From: Microcebus murinus
Lineage: Eukaryota > Chordata > Mammalia > Primates > Cheirogaleidae
NCBI RefSeq assembly: GCF_040939455.1
Contig: NC_134111.1
Location: forward strand, 53,664,501 to 53,728,500
Direction of reading: 5' to 3'
DNA length: 64,000 nt
The notes beneath the pieces are model-generated. The model did no database searches. It was not told the origin of the DNA and saw only the letters and a program-made list of their open reading frames with translations. This document shows, piece after piece, positions 37,340 through 54,149 of the stretch. Position numbers and translations under genes: made by a program. Numbering within the stretch: the first letter of the stretch is position 1; each line of letters opens with the position of its first letter.

Positions 37340-38631
37340 CTAGAACACATAAACACATATTTCTTTGGAATTTTTATCTTGATGTGTAATTCCTGGTTTA
37401 TAGGGCATGTATATCTCCAGATTTGTAAGATCACGCCAAGATTTTTCAAAATGATTGTACCAATTTATATAACCAAAAACAATATATAAAGTTTCTATTG
37501 TTCCATGTCCTCATCAATACTTGATATTGTCAGACATTTTAAATTTTATCAATCTAAGGGATATGTAAAGCCAATTGATTGTGGCTTTGTTTTGCATTTC
37601 CCTGATTTTCAATGAAGAATAATAACACCTTTTCATAAGAGCATTGTCTCATTGTTCAGGTCTTTTCCCATTTTTCTGTTGTATTGTTTGTATTTGTCTT
37701 ATTTATTTGTATTCATTAGATAATGTGGAAACTAGTCTTTATTGATTATATGTACTACAAATGTTTTTCCCACTTTGTGGCATGTCTTTTCACTCTCTTA
37801 ATGATGTCTTTTGATGAAAAAAAATTGTTAATGGAGTCAAATTTATCACTTTTTTCCCTTATGGAAAGTGGCATCCATATCCTATTTAAGAAATCTTTGC
37901 CTACCCTAAAGTCATTAAGATTTTTATATTGTCTTCTAAAATTTTATTGCCTTGCTTTACAAATTTTATGCAAGGAAAAAGTGAAATTAATTTTCTTATA
38001 TATGGAGAAAGGGAGGCATCTATAGTTCCCTATCCCCCACCATGTGGAAAATGAAACCAGCACTATTTACTGAAAGACAGTCCTTTTTCAAAAAATGGTA
38101 CAGGGTTATCTTGGTCATAAGCCAGATAGTTATGCATGTGTGGATTTGTTTGTGACCTCGGTATTCTTTTCCATTGACCTCTTATTTTTTTTAATATATT
38201 GATGAATTTAATATGCTAATATTTTCTTTAAGATTTAGAGGGCTCTCATGAATGAGATTGGCCTATAATTTATCTTTCTGGTAATGTCTTTCTCTGAATT
38301 TGGTATCAAAGTTATTTTAGCTAGCCTCATAAAATGAGTTGATGAATATGCTTTCTTTTTTCTAGACAATTGTTATTACTTTAGCCCATTTGTTCTTCTT
38401 GTCTTTGGAATGAAGTCATCAAGAGTCCCCCAAAACCTCATTTGGATTTTTATTAAAATTTCTTTGTGTATATTAATTTCAGGGAAAATAAAATCTTTCC
38501 AAATGAGCTTTTCCTCTCTGGAATATGGTAACATTTGTTCAAGTGCCCATCCTCATATGTTCTCAAAAAAAATTTCTCATTTTCATTATATAGGTCTCCT
38601 TTCTCCTTATATTAATAGTAGACAGAATTCT

Positions 38632-39270
38632 GAAGTCTTTCTAAAATTTCCACCCCTAGTCAGTAAAACACTAATCCAGGCACTGCTATGAAGGAAATTT
38701 ACAGATGTAATTAAAGTTAAGGACCTTAAAATAGAGAGATTATCCTGGATAATCTGAGTGGGCCCAATCTAACCACTTGAGCCCTTGGAAAAAGAGAAAT
38801 TTCTCCAGCTGGAGTCAGTTAGATGTGGCAGAGGAGAGAAGCTAAGAAAAGATGAGGCAGAAAGGGAGGTCAGAGAAATTCAAATCTTAAGAAAGACTGG
38901 ACACATCATTGCTCACTTTGAAAGTAGAAGAAAAGGGCCTTGAGCCAAAGAATACAGGTAACCCCTAGAAGCTGAGAATGCTTTATGTTTGGCAGCTAGC
39001 AAGCAAATGGAGATATCAGTCTTACAATCTCATGGAATCAAATTCTGTCAACAACCTGAATGAGCCTGGAAACAGATTCTCCCTTAGAGCCTGCAGGAAG
39101 GAACACAGCTTGCTGATAGACTGTAGCCTTATGAAACCAGAGCAGAGAAGTAGTTGAGCCACTCTATGCCTGGATTTCTGACCTACAGAGCTGTGAGATA
39201 ATAAATGGGTGTTATTTTAAGCTACGAAATTTATGGTGATGTGTTACAGCAGGAAAAGAAAACTAACACC
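38632..39270 (+). repeat. MaLR/ERVL-type solo LTR
   Basis: 'aggcactgctatgaaggaaatttacagatgtaattaaagttaagg', 'gagattatcctggataatctgagtgggcccaatctaacc', 'tcttacaatctcatggaatcaaattctgtcaacaacctgaatgagcctggaa', 'gagataataaatgggtgttattttaagctacgaaatttatgg', 'gttacagcaggaaaagaaaactaac'. Related to the copy at 21476-21937. No genes. Confidence 0.8.
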
Positions 39271-41035
39271 CACCTTTCTTAGTAAGCAAAAATATTTTGG
39301 GGAGCTCACCAGGTAAGCCTTTACTCTAAACAGAATGATTCCAAAATGGTCACACTGCTCTATTCCTGTGACTGATATTTTCACCTGTTAGAGTTCAGAC
39401 TGAAAATGCACATACTGTATTTATAAGGGAGGTGGCACTTGAAGGTGCTATCGGCTACATCCTGAAGGTGGGATTGGTAGACAAGACACTACTTGGAAGG
39501 AGAGGGACCGCAAATAGAGGCACAGCACCAAAAGCCAAGAGCATGGGATATAGCAGAATGAATAGTGTGGCTCTTCAGCCTCTGTTTGCTCATTTCAAAT
39601 TTGGGCTTGTCTATCACATTCTCCTGAAGCAAATGTGTGCTAAATGTGGTTCCCGTGTTCTAATAAAAAAATGAGAAAATAAAGTCTAGACTTCGGTGAA
39701 ATAGCTCAGAAAATATCCAATGTATCTTGATATTGACATATATCAAGTCTAACATTAAAGATTTCTGTTATCATAAATTGTGCATAATTCCAGAGACCAT
39801 TTGTGTCTGAAAGGCATGATTTACAATTAGAACACAAGGTATCCTGCCATAGAGACCTGTTTCAAAACTCCATGCAAACTCAATCTAGTTATTGAAAGAG
39901 AGAAACATTTCTTTCTTACAATTAAAAAAAAAAAAAGAAACTTTGTCATTCTAGAAAAAAAAAAATATATATATATATATACATAAGCTAAGCAGATTTT
40001 TAAAAATACATTCTTGGCTTGGTGCCCAGTAACTTCAAAAGGTGGCATTCTAATGCTTCCTATGTAATAAATGATATACGTGACAAATCTGGTGAAACTT
40101 GAGTCTTCTCCAGTGTGCATGTAATGCTTACACATAAAACAAGGAAGATGTAGCTTTAGCTAATTCATACTGAGATTTATTGTTAATAGGAGTCATAAGA
40201 GTGCAGAGTGTTTCACAAAGCATAAAATATGGAAGACAGGTTCCCTACCCTGAGGAGCTTAGTAAAACATGTGCAGGCAGTAGCTAACAGGAAAAATATT
40301 AAGTCATCATGATTTACAAAGTGGTCACCAATGGAAGACTGGATACATGAAAGATGCCTTATAAAGAGAGAATAGGAAAATGTATGGAGTTTGAAAAAAG
40401 AACTTATTGCAAAAGCTTGAAGGAAGAATGAAAAAGAGATGACAGAACAAAGTTCTAAGAAATGATGAAAGAGGAGAAATTGGAGAAAAAATGGAGACAA
40501 AAATGGACAAAAGACTCAGGGTGCTGTGAGACATAAACCAATATATGAATTATACAATGTAAGATTGATTCATTTACCAAACTTCTAAACTTAGACAACT
40601 GGAAATTATATAACTCATTTCTTATAAAATTTAAGAGATGGTTTTCCCAAATAATAGACACTCTGCAAAATTTCTTGTTCAAGCCATATTCCATCTATAA
40701 CATAGTAAATATAAATAAAATTTCATATAGATCTGTATACAGCTGAATTGTAAAGGACTTTAGAAGTTTAAGAATTTTTTGAGCTATAGTGTAAAAGGAT
40801 CTTCACTTTAGAAGATATATTCAAAAGCAGTAGTTTTTTAAAATATATACATATGCTACAGAAAATTCTTGATGCTGTAGCAATGCTGAAATCAGACCCG
40901 CTATTTCCCTACAAAAGGAAAACCAACTTTCTGTACAGTGTATTCAGGGTCTGTGGCATCTCCAGGCTCCACCTCTGGAGATGGAAGCTCCACACAACAG
41001 CTTCACCAGACTTCTCTTTATTCCTTAAATAGGTC
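39271..41035. other. Intergenic, mostly unassigned
   Basis: Contains possible L2-like scraps ('ccctaccctgaggagcttagtaaaac', 40243-40268) and an (AT)n run at 39965-39981. No gene signature; the overlapping minus-strand ORFs at 40213-40694 are compositional. Confidence 0.4.
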
Positions 41036-44427
<3,392 letters not shown>

Positions 44428-44440
<13 letters not shown>

Positions 44441-46036
44441 ATCAGTTGTGATATCTCCTTTTTTATTCCTGATGGAGCTTATTAGAGATTTCTCTTTTCT
44501 GCTTTTCGTTAGCTTAGCCAATGGTGTGTCAATTTTGTTTATTTTTTCAAAGAACCAACTTTTTGTTTTATTAATCTCCTGAATAGCTTTCCTGTTTTCA
44601 ATTTCGTTTAGTTCTGATTTGATCTTGTTGATTTCACTTCTTCTGCTGGGTTTGGGGTTGGTCTGTTCTTCTTTTTCCAGCTCTTTGAGTCGTTTCATTA
44701 GATTGTCTATTTGTGATCTTCTTGTCTTTTGGTTATAGGCATTTATGGAGATAAACTTTCCTCTCAGAACTGCTTTAGCTGTGTCCCAGAGGAGTTGATA
44801 ACTTGTCTCTCCATTGTCGTTTTCTTTATAGAATTTTTTTATTTCCGTCTTGATTTCTTCATTTACGTAGTAATCATTTAGTAGGAGGTTGTTTAATTTC
44901 CACGTTTTTGTGTAGAAATGTGAGTTTCTGTTAGGGTAGATTTCTAGTTTTATTCCACTGTGATCTGAGAAGGTACATGGTATGATTTCTATTTTTTTAA
45001 ATTTCTTGAGATTTTCTTTGTGTCCTAGGATATGGTCAATCTTAGAGAATGTCCCGTGAGCTGATGAGAAGAACGTATATTCAGTGGATTTTGGGTAGAA
45101 TGTTCTGTAGATGTCTGTCAGACCCAATTGTTCTAGAGTTTTGTTTAAGTCCATTATTTCTTTATTAATTTTCTGTTTGAAGGATCTGTCTCGTGCCGTT
45201 TTTTCTAAAGAAGACAGAAGAATGGCCAACAAACATATGAAGAAATGCTCAACATCTCTAATCATCAGGGAAATGCAAATCAAAACCACAATGAGATATC
45301 ACTTAACCCCAGTGAGAATGGCCTTTATCAAAAAATCTCCAAACAATAAATGCTGGCGTGGTTGTGGAGAGAGAGGAACACTCCTACACTGCTGGTGGGA
45401 CTGCAAACTAGTTCAACCTCTGTGGAAAGCAATATGGAGATACCTTAAAGCGATACAAGTGAATCTACCATTTGATCCAGCAATCCCATTGCTGGGCATC
45501 TACCCAAATGATCCAGTGACACTCTACAAAAAAGACACCTGCACTCAAATGTTTATAGCAGCACAATTCATAATTGCAAGGCTGTGGAAACAGCCCAAGT
45601 GCCCATCAATCCAAGAATGGATTAATAAAATGTGGTATATGTATACCATGGAGTACTATTCAGCTCTAAGAAACAATGGTGATATAGCACATCTTATATT
45701 TTCCTGGTTAGAGCTGGAACCCATACTACTAAGTGAAGTATCCCAAGAATGGAAAAACAAGCACCAGATATATTCTCCAGCAAACTGGTATTAACTGAGT
45801 AGCACCTAAGTGGACACATAGGTACTACAGTAATAGGGTATTGGGCAGGTGGGAGGGGGGAGGGGGCGGGTATATACATACATAATGAGTGAGATGTGCA
45901 CCATCTGGGGGATGGTCATGATGGAGACTCAGTCTTTTGGGGGGAGGGGGGAAATGGGCATTTATTGAAACCTTAAAATCTGTACCCCCATAATATGCCA
46001 AAATAAAAAAAAATTAAAAAAATATATATAGTTAGG
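44428..46036. mobile_element. Young L1 insertion, twin-primed with internal deletion
   Basis: 44441-45207 carries, on the minus strand, the ORF2 part from the end of the endonuclease toward the reverse transcriptase (contains [11 protein letters not shown] and [14 protein letters not shown]); a frame is open over most of it. 45208-46023 carries, on the plus strand, the ORF2 C-terminal part, the G-rich 3'UTR (45850-45955) and the tail 'aaatctgtacccccataatatgcc'. The reverse transcriptase core between these parts is missing. Target duplication atatatagttagg at 44428-44440 and 46024-46036. It landed in an old L1M that resumes at 46037. Confidence 0.9.
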
Positions 46037-46200
46037 TCTTCTTTTTAAATATAATCTTACAATATCTATTTTTTACAGGTCTAATTTATATACAAATAAC
46101 TGCATGTATTTAATGTATACAATTTGATGAGTTTGGACATACACATACTGTAGTGAATTCTTACAATTTTATGCTACCTTAGCATCCATTTTGAATGTAA
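46037..46200 (-). mobile_element. Old L1M continuation
   Basis: 'ttttaaatataatcttacaatatctattttttac' continues the element broken at 44440. From about 46085 'atgtatacaatttgatgagtttggacatac' is the 3'UTR of a further L1M that resumes at 47366. Confidence 0.55.
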
Positions 46201-46531
46201 GTTTAGCTTTATTATTTTTTTTCTAGAGACAGGGTCTCACTCTGTCACCCCAGCTGTAGCAGAGTGGTGCAATCATAGCTCACTATAACCTCAAACTCCT
46301 GAGCCCAAGGGATCCTCCTGCCTCAGCCTCCCAAGTAACTGAGACTACAGGTGTGTGCTACCATGCCCAGCTAATTTTTTTATATTTTGTAGAGACAGGA
46401 TCTCTCTCTCTCTCTGTGTTGCCCAGGCTGGTCTCAAACTCCTGGCCTCAAACAATCCTCCCACCTCAGTTTCCCAAAGTGCTTGGATTACAGGCATGAG
46501 CCACAGTGCTCGGCCAAATATAAGTTTAACT
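46194..46531 (-). mobile_element. Alu (old type, no lemur linker)
   Basis: Minus-strand Alu about 46209-46516. Target duplication 'aatgtaagtttagct' (46194-46208) and 'aatataagtttaact' (46517-46531), decayed. A (TC)n run occurs at 46400-46414. Confidence 0.92.
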
Positions 46532-46604
46532 GTTTTATACCAGAAGCATGGCTCAGTCAACCTTGACACAGTTTCTAGTTTTACAGCTCCTTTCAGTTCT
46601 TCAA

Positions 46605-47365
46605 TGTGATTGATTCACATATCTGCTGGTAATGGGAACAACAGAGCAAAGGTTGCTGCCTATGCATTAGAAATAGAACCAACCACACCCAAATGGCCCA
46701 AGCCAGTGGCCAGAGATGAGAACTTTTCTGCCTAACAGACTGGGCCCCTCACCTTCCCACTGCTTCTTTTAAATGGGCCATTCAGGCATTTGCCCCAAAA
46801 CTTTAAAGTGACCCATATCTATTTCATATATACTACATATATACTGCTAGTTACCTCTGTCTCTCTCTTCCTCTTTCTCTCTTTCTGCCTGACTGTTCCT
46901 GCCTTGTGTGACCCAGGGATGGAGGACTGCCCTCTCAATTCATTGCACCCTCCCTGCTCAGGGTCTGTGAGTAATAAATCTTTGAACTTCTATTGTGGTG
47001 GTATATTGAATTTATCCCTTCCATCTGAAGAACCAAGAGCTACCACAATCTGCTGGGTTTTTTCCAGGATGCCAGGGAGAACACAAAGGTAGGCTCCCAG
47101 TGGCAGAGCGATGGCCAGAAAGGCATAAACTGAACACAAGTCAAACAGGAGCCATATCTGCCAGTATAAACAAGTTTCCTGTGTGAGAGACACCTGGTCA
47201 CAGGTCAGACAGCTAGGCATCAGGCCATCTGTCAGGTAGGTGTCCCGTGAAAGGCACACTGTAAACACCCATGTCCAGCTCCCCTTCATTTCCCATTAGG
47301 TCAGGGTTGCTAGCTGCTCTTGTACTGGAATCCAGATTTAGCTGGTGGCTTTCAAGACACCTATA
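46605..47365 (+). repeat. Possible solo LTR of an unassigned ERV, with polyadenylation signal
   Basis: It lies between two pieces of one L1M. It has a C/T-rich stretch (46856-46895), then 'gtgagtaataaatctttgaacttc' with AATAAA at about 46973-46978, and a downstream 'ggtggtatattgaatttatcccttcc', the R-U5 layout of a gammaretroviral-type LTR. I cannot name the family and exact edges are not set. No viral genes are visible. Confidence 0.4.
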
Positions 47366-47426
47366 CCCATCATACCATTATCACAATCAAGGTAATAAAC
47401 ATATCCACCACCTCCAAACGTTTTCT

Positions 47427-47479
<53 letters not shown>

Positions 47480-48200
47480 AGAACACTTAACATAAGATCT
47501 ACCCTCTTAACACATTTTAAAAGCAACATACCATATTGTCAACTAGAGGTACTATGTTGTGCAGCAGATCTCTAGAACATATTAATCTTGTATAACTGAA
47601 AGTTTATATCCATTGAACAACAATTTACCATTTCCCCTTCCCCATCCTCTAGCACCCACCATTCTATTTTCTGCTTCTGTAAGTTTGACTATTTTAGGTA
47701 CCTCATGTAAGTGGAATCATGCAGTACTTGTCCTTCTGTGACTGAATTATTTCACTGAGCATGATATCTTCCAAGTTTACCTATGGTGTCACAAATGATA
47801 GGATTTCCTTCTTTTTTCAGGGCAAATAATATTCCATTATATGTATTATATATAGTACATTCTCTTTACCTGTTCATCTATTAATAGACATTTGGATTGT
47901 ATCCATATCTTATTGATTGTGAATAATGCTGCAATAAATAGAAAAATCCAGATATTTCTTCAAGATCTGAATTTCAGTTCTTTTGGATATATACCCAGAA
48001 GTGGGATTACTGGATCACACAGTAGTTCTATTTTTAATTTTTTGAAGAACTTCCAAACTTTTCCATGGTGGCTGCTCCATTTTATGCTCCCACCAACAGT
48101 GTGCAAGTGTTCCAGTTTCTCCACAACCTCATCAACACTTTTTTTAATAATAAGACCCACCCTAACAAATGTGAGGTGTTGTCACATACAATATCTATTT
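47366..48200 (-). mobile_element. Old L1M, 3'UTR to ORF2 end
   Basis: 'cattatcacaatcaaggtaataaacatatccaccacctcc' (47377-47416), 'atttaggatattttaggtacctcatgtaagtggaatcatgcagtac' type (47684-47730), 'tttcactgagcatgatatcttccaagttta' (47750-47779), 'gaataatgctgcaataaata' (47921-47940), 'ggatatatacccagaagtgggattactggatc' (47984-48015), 'gctcccaccaacagtgtgcaagtgttcc' (48086-48113): reverse L1 in order. Confidence 0.85.
47429..47477. repeat. (TG)n microsatellite
   Basis: 49 bp of pure TG repeat inside the L1M 3'UTR. Confidence 0.98.
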
Positions 48201-48221
48201 TTTTAAATTAATATGTTTAGA

Positions 48222-48290
48222 AAGTGTTAGCAAAATTCAGCCCATGGTCTCTTTTTATATGTCCAATGAGCTAAGAGTGATTTTAAAAAA
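48222..48290 (+). mobile_element. hAT (Charlie/Tip100-like) end fragment
   Basis: 'gtgttagcaaaattcagcccatggtctctttttatatgtccaatgagctaagagtgatttt' parallels the end of the hAT at 1-1310. The rest is lost or hidden behind the Alu. Confidence 0.5.
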
Positions 48291-48291
48291 A

Positions 48292-48590
48292 ATTATTTTT
48301 GGGGGGGGACAGAGTCTCACTCTGTTGCCTGGGCTAGAGTGCTGTGGCATCATCATAGCCAACAGCAACCTCAAGCTCCTAGGCTCAAGTGAGCCTCCTG
48401 CCTCAGCCTTCCAACTAGCTGGGACTACAGGGATGTACCACCATGCCTGGCTAATTTTTCTAATATTTTTTTGTAGAGATGGGGTTTCACTCTTGCCCAG
48501 GCAGGTCTTGAACTCCTGGCCTCAAGCATTCCTCCCACCTCAGCCTCCCAAAATGCTGGGATTACAAGCATGAGCAACTGCACCTGGTCA
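48292..48590 (-). mobile_element. Alu (old type)
   Basis: Minus-strand Alu from 'ggacagagtctcactctgttgcc' to 'tgagcaactgcacctggtca', with the tail region converted to G (48300-48308). Confidence 0.9.
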
Positions 48591-49612
48591 CTATTGATTT
48601 TATTGTTCACCTTTTCTACTTTTTATATTCCATTAATTTTTTTACCTGAACTTTTTCAGTTTGTTACAAATAGATTTAAAGATGGCAAAAGAAGTTCTCC
48701 TTCATATAATTCAAATAAGGTGATTGCAACTTCTCAAATGTCTTACTAAAATATTCCAAAGTGTCTCTGTGAATTGCAGTTAAAATGATGTATTTTATCT
48801 TTATCAACTTTTTGACTAAGCTCTTTGCTTTTTTGTGTGTGGAGGTTTTTCTTCCAAGTCTTTGAAAAATATATTTTAGAGTCCTTAAAATGTCCTTGAC
48901 ACATGTTGCCAGGTTTGTACAGCTTTTTTATAATGGATAATCCATTATATTACACTTACATTTTTTAAAAAATCTAAGTTGACATGTTTATTTAAAATAT
49001 TCCATTTGTAAGGGGAACCTGAAAATAAAATAACTGTTGTAAAATAGCAACATGGTTAACAACTTTGGAGGAAACTTTTTCTCTTACAGATTACAGGAAT
49101 GAGCTACACGTGGTGTAAATCCTGCACACTTATTCATATCTTTAAAGAGTGCTGGAGTGCTTTTCCTCACCTTTCATAGTGGCCATGTTGTCAGACAACT
49201 CTACATGGATGTTTTCAACTACAAATTACTAAGTCCAAGACTTTTTTCCCCCACATTATTGAAAAAGTTGGTGAAAAGCTAAAAACTACCCATAAGGTTT
49301 GCAATCATAACAGTAGAGGACAATTATGGCCAATTAATCAGTGTTCAATTATGGCCAATTAATCAGTGTTGTTCACATCTGGCATAGAACCTACAATAAC
49401 AAAGCAGCATTTGGTGTCTTGTTTATTTGTGAATTCTTTCATTATGTGTATGTTTCCCATTATTTCAAGTCATTTTTCATAAACTGTTACTTTTTGGGTG
49501 GACATATTTCCAAGTTCTCATGTAAAAATGAGTTAAATTCAACAATTATTACTGAGATTCCCATTAAATTTCTATTATTTGAATCATGATCATTATTTTC
49601 ATCATTATTTCT
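48591..49612. other. Intergenic, unassigned, with a perfect 25-bp tandem duplication
   Basis: 49321-49345 (caattatggccaattaatca plus gtgtt) is repeated exactly at 49346-49370. Otherwise nothing assignable. Confidence 0.5.
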
Positions 49613-49986
49613 GTCTTACTCCATTTCATCCTGCTCTAACAGACTACCTGAGTTTATAAAAAGCAGAAATTTATTTCCTCATAGTTCTGGAGGCTGGGAA
49701 GTCCAAGATCAAGTCTCTGGTGAGGTTCCTTTTGCTGTGTCATAACATGGTGGAAGACATCGCATGGGCAAGAGAAAGAGAGCAAGAGGGAGCCAAAGTT
49801 GTCATTTTACAAGGAACCCACTCCCGTGATAACAAACCTATTCCCACAATGACAGCATCCATCCATTCATGATGGTGGGGCGCCCATGACCTAGTCACTC
49901 CCATTAGCTCCACCTCCCAATACCACCTCATTGGAGATCAAGTTTCTAATATACAAACCTTGGAGGACACATTCAAACCATAGCAG
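49613..49986 (-). repeat. MaLR (MLT1/MST-type) solo LTR
   Basis: Reverse LTR: 'aacagactacctgagtttataaaaagcagaaatttatttcctcatagttctggaggctgggaagtccaagatcaag', 'tcactcccattagctccacctcccaataccacctcattggagatcaagtttctaatatac', 'ggaggacacattcaaaccatagca'. No genes. Confidence 0.88.
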
Positions 49987-50316
49987 TTTTCTTTAAAGTA
50001 TAATAAGCTCAACTACTCTTTGTAGCACTTCAAATTAATGTGGAATGTTCTTATCTGTTTTTTTTATTTATGTGGAATCTAAGAAAACATAGTGTTTTGT
50101 GTTCCATGCAATAATCACAGCTTTCAAGAGCTTTAAATATATTCTTTAACTCAAAAAATACTTCATGTAACTAGTATCTGTCTTGTTAAAAATAATTGAC
50201 AAAAAAAATTTATGAATTTTTTGCCTTGGAAGAAGCTATGTAGACTCTCATAAAGAATGACCATTTAAAAATATTATTGTGAATTTATTTTTGAAAAACA
50301 TCTCTTTTACTCATTG

Positions 50317-50702
50317 CTATGGACTGAATTTTGCCCCCTACCCCAACATTCACAGGTTGAAGCCCTAACCCCTTATGTGACTGTATTTGGACATAGGGTC
50401 ATTAAAGAGGTAATTAATGTTAAATGAGGTCATAAGGGTGGGATCCTAATCCAACTGAACTGTATCCTTCCTTACAAGAAAAAATACCAGGATCACATGC
50501 ACACAGAGAAAAAGCCACATGAGGATACAAAAAGGCAACCATCTGCAAGCCAAGGAAGGAAGCTTTGGGAGAAAACAACCCTGCCAGCACCTTGATCTTG
50601 CCAGCACTTCCAACCTCCAGAATTGTGAGAAGATAAATTTCTGTTGTTTAAGTCACCCAGTCTGTTGTATTTTGTTATGGCAGCCCTAGCAGACTAATAC
50701 AC
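50317..50702 (+). repeat. MLT1-type (MaLR) solo LTR
   Basis: Starts 'tgctatggactgaattttgccccctaccccaac', ends 'ccagaattgtgagaagataaatttctgttgtttaagtcacccagtctgttgtattttgttatggcagccctagcagactaatacac'. Complete in outline, 386 bp. No genes. Confidence 0.93.
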
Positions 50703-52215
50703 CCATTTTACATTGTTTGACTCCATGTGAATATAATTGGAATCATAATTTTGAAGAAAAAAATTGTTGTTAACTGAAGTGTTAAGTGATATTATTACTT
50801 TTTGTAACAGACCATAATTAAATACCATAATCCTTATAAAAGTCAATGAAGTCATCAATGCAAAGCTGCTGCTGATCTTTGTTGAGCATACAGATTATGT
50901 TTTGCTTTACAATTACTTTTATATTTCTTCTGCTCTTTCATTTCTTCTTTGGGGGTGTCTTCATTCTTCTAATCTTTATCTCTTCTCTTGTCATTTTAAT
51001 TATTTATATTTTCTTGGCTATCCTGAATGTTTCCTTCACAATTTTGACAATCAGCATTTTAGTGTACATTTCAATATCATCAGATTGTTTTCAGTACTTT
51101 GAAGCTTTTGTGAATCTTTTTAATTTTAGTTTAAATTTTTGGCTTCCAAAAGGATACTTTGTTTCAGGTATATTTGATTCTTAGTCTAAACCAATAATTC
51201 TGAAAAGATGTATAAAATAAGCCTGAAATTAAAACATTCAAAGGAACAATTCAAATTCATTTTTAAAATTTGCTATAATATGTGATGAACTGGAAAATTG
51301 GGTAACCAAATCACCCATATTATATACATTGGTTTATTGATGAATATGTGGAGGAATTTTGTCACTGGATCACTCCTCTGGCTGTTACATTGTGTTGGTG
51401 GTAATTTTTCTTACCTTGTTCCCTGAACCACCAGACTTTTTCAGGATAAGATGTATCAGATAGGCTAAGGTACCTTATAATACACCAGGATGCATAAAAC
51501 AGGTATCTTCTTGCATAGAACACTCATTATTTTAGCGTATGGGCCCTACAAACACAGGAATTCTGATAAACTCTATTTTGCACAATTCTGTGAAAAAAGA
51601 AAGATATGTGAGGCATATATAGTTGCATAGGCTGCATTATCGAGTATATTCTTGATAGGAAAGAACTTTTAATTTCACTATATGTTAATGAAAACTCAAT
51701 CTACAACTTACAATTCTACTCATCTGATGACTGAAAACTTTTTCCATAGACTAGCTTCTGCTTCTGTACATTGCAAACCTTGTTTCCACTCTACTGCCAA
51801 CCTATTCTCACTGTCCAGGTATCATTCATGTAAAGATACTCCTTGTGCTTTCATGCCACAGTGCCAGGTGAGTTGGCACAATGAGCAATTGGAATATGCC
51901 TAGAAATTATTCTTACCCTGAAAAGGATAGCAATAACCACAAGAGTGGTTGTTAACCATGTAAATATATCCTGCTAGACCCAAAATAGCATATCTCCAAA
52001 TCAACTGCCACTTAGCTAGATCCCCAGAATAACTGAGGAATTCCAAAGCCACCCAACACAAGGAGAAATGTGATGAAGGAAAAGCCAGAATGGAAACAGA
52101 CAGCAGTTGTCAGTAATTGGAGTTAAGATACCTTATTTGGGTGAATTTTACAAAAATGCATGACCTTATGAATACATCATTAGAGTTCCTGCCAAGAAGC
52201 TTTGTAAGAGCTTCT
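50703..52215. other. Intergenic, no recognisable repeat
   Basis: Includes a T-rich hydrophobic chance ORF (50879-51184). Nothing assignable. Confidence 0.45.
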
Positions 52216-52405
52216 ACTAAGGGGCCTGAACATTTCAACCACCTTAGCTTCAAAGTAAATCTGCCTCTGGACACTACTTTCAGGCTTTATTCACAATTTC
52301 CCTCACTGCATGGAATGTCCTGTCCCTTTTTCTCCTTCTGGCAAATCCAGACTCTTCTTTCAGAGGTTGATTCAAATGTAAATAATTCCCTGAGAAGGGA
52401 CCTCT
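52216..52405 (+). repeat. L2 LINE relic
   Basis: 'cactgcatggaatgtcctgtccctttttctccttctggcaaatccagactcttctttcagaggttgattcaaatg' is the L2 'tgcctggaatgccctt...' stretch. It explains most of the 135-codon ORF 52117-52524. Confidence 0.65.
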
Positions 52406-52419
52406 TATATTTTGGAGCT

Positions 52420-52555
52420 TTGATAAAAGATAGATTTGGATTTCAACCTTGGTCATCTGACATGCTGTTTGCGTGTCAGAAGGAAATTACTAACTTCTCT
52501 GAGTCTCAATTTCTTCATCTATAAAATATGGGTAGAATACATACCTTGCTGAATT
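52420..52555 (+). repeat. MIR SINE relic
   Basis: 'gatttggatttcaaccttgg...aattactaacttctctgagtctcaatttcttcatctataaaatatgggtagaatac' is the forward MIR core. Confidence 0.8.
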
Positions 52556-52685
52556 GTCAGAATTTTAAAAAATTTAGTATTTAATCAATTCTATTTTTTT
52601 TATTTTATTATCTCTCAATAGAATATTTGAAATATTGAGAAAATTGTGCTTAGGAGAGGCTTTAAAATAGTTCTTTTTCCCCTTC

Positions 52686-52863
52686 TAACATAATTTTTTT
52701 TTTTAGATAGGGTCTTTCTCTGTTGCTTGGGCTGGAGTGCAGTGGCATCAGCATAGCTCACGTAGCTTTGAACCAACCCCTGGGCTCAAGCGATACTCGT
52801 GCCTCAGCCTCCCAATAGCTGGGACTATGTGCCACCACCCCCATCTCCTTATAACATAATTTT
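52686..52863 (-). mobile_element. Alu left monomer (FLAM-like) with target duplication
   Basis: Minus-strand monomer 52698-52851, from the T run to 'gctgggactatgtgccacc'. Target duplication taacataatttt at 52686-52697 and 52852-52863. Only one arm is present. Confidence 0.8.
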
Positions 52864-53712
<849 letters not shown>

Positions 53713-54149
53713 TCTAGTCCACTTTTATCTACACTGAAGCAACTTAAGTTTCTCTCTCAACCTTTTTCAAAATGGTTCATTTCATAGTACTTCAGATACT
53801 TGGTACTTTATATATCAATAAGTTGTTCTTATTTTCCTTCTAAATTATTTAGCCAAAATTTATTTATATCTACTTCTCTGAGATGATGAAGTAAAACACT
53901 TCAAATAATCAACTTAAGATGTGCTCTGTTAGGAGTACTCCCATATACAGTTGATAAAATGTTTTCATATTTTTCAAGATGGCATGTTTTCATATTTTAA
54001 ATACAATTTATAATTCATACAGAAAATGGGAACAGAGTCTAAAAGATTTACAATAGTCTTAATTCTATAGTTTGAAATTGAAGATAATTTTATATTAAAT
54101 GTAAATAAATCCTCAAATGAAGAATAAATGAGTTGTTATCCAATTCACG

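Larger units (their letters stand above)
36550..38400 (-). mobile_element. Old L1M element, 3'UTR and ORF2 end, split by an Alu
   Basis: Plus-strand reading is reverse L1: 'agttctatgtaaatggaatcatagag' (36700-36725), 'gtagtttattcattttattgctctagg' (37139-37165), 'ccaattgattgtggctttgttttgcatttccctgat' (37571-37606), 'aatctttgcctaccctaaagtc' (37891-37912), 'gatgtctttctctgaatttggtatcaaagttattttagctagcctcataaaatgagttg' (38283-38341). Contains a pure (TA)n microsatellite at 37294-37336. Confidence 0.75.

Noticed and set aside
45111..45794. 227-codon ORF on the plus strand
   Set aside because: ORF2 C-terminal fragment of the same L1; its first codons come from the reversed part across the inversion point.
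50879..51184. Hydrophobic 101-codon ORF resembling a membrane protein
   Set aside because: T-rich DNA gives F, L and I codons by chance; no conserved pattern or neighbours.
52117..52524. 135-codon ORF on the plus strand
   Set aside because: Made of L2 and MIR relics.
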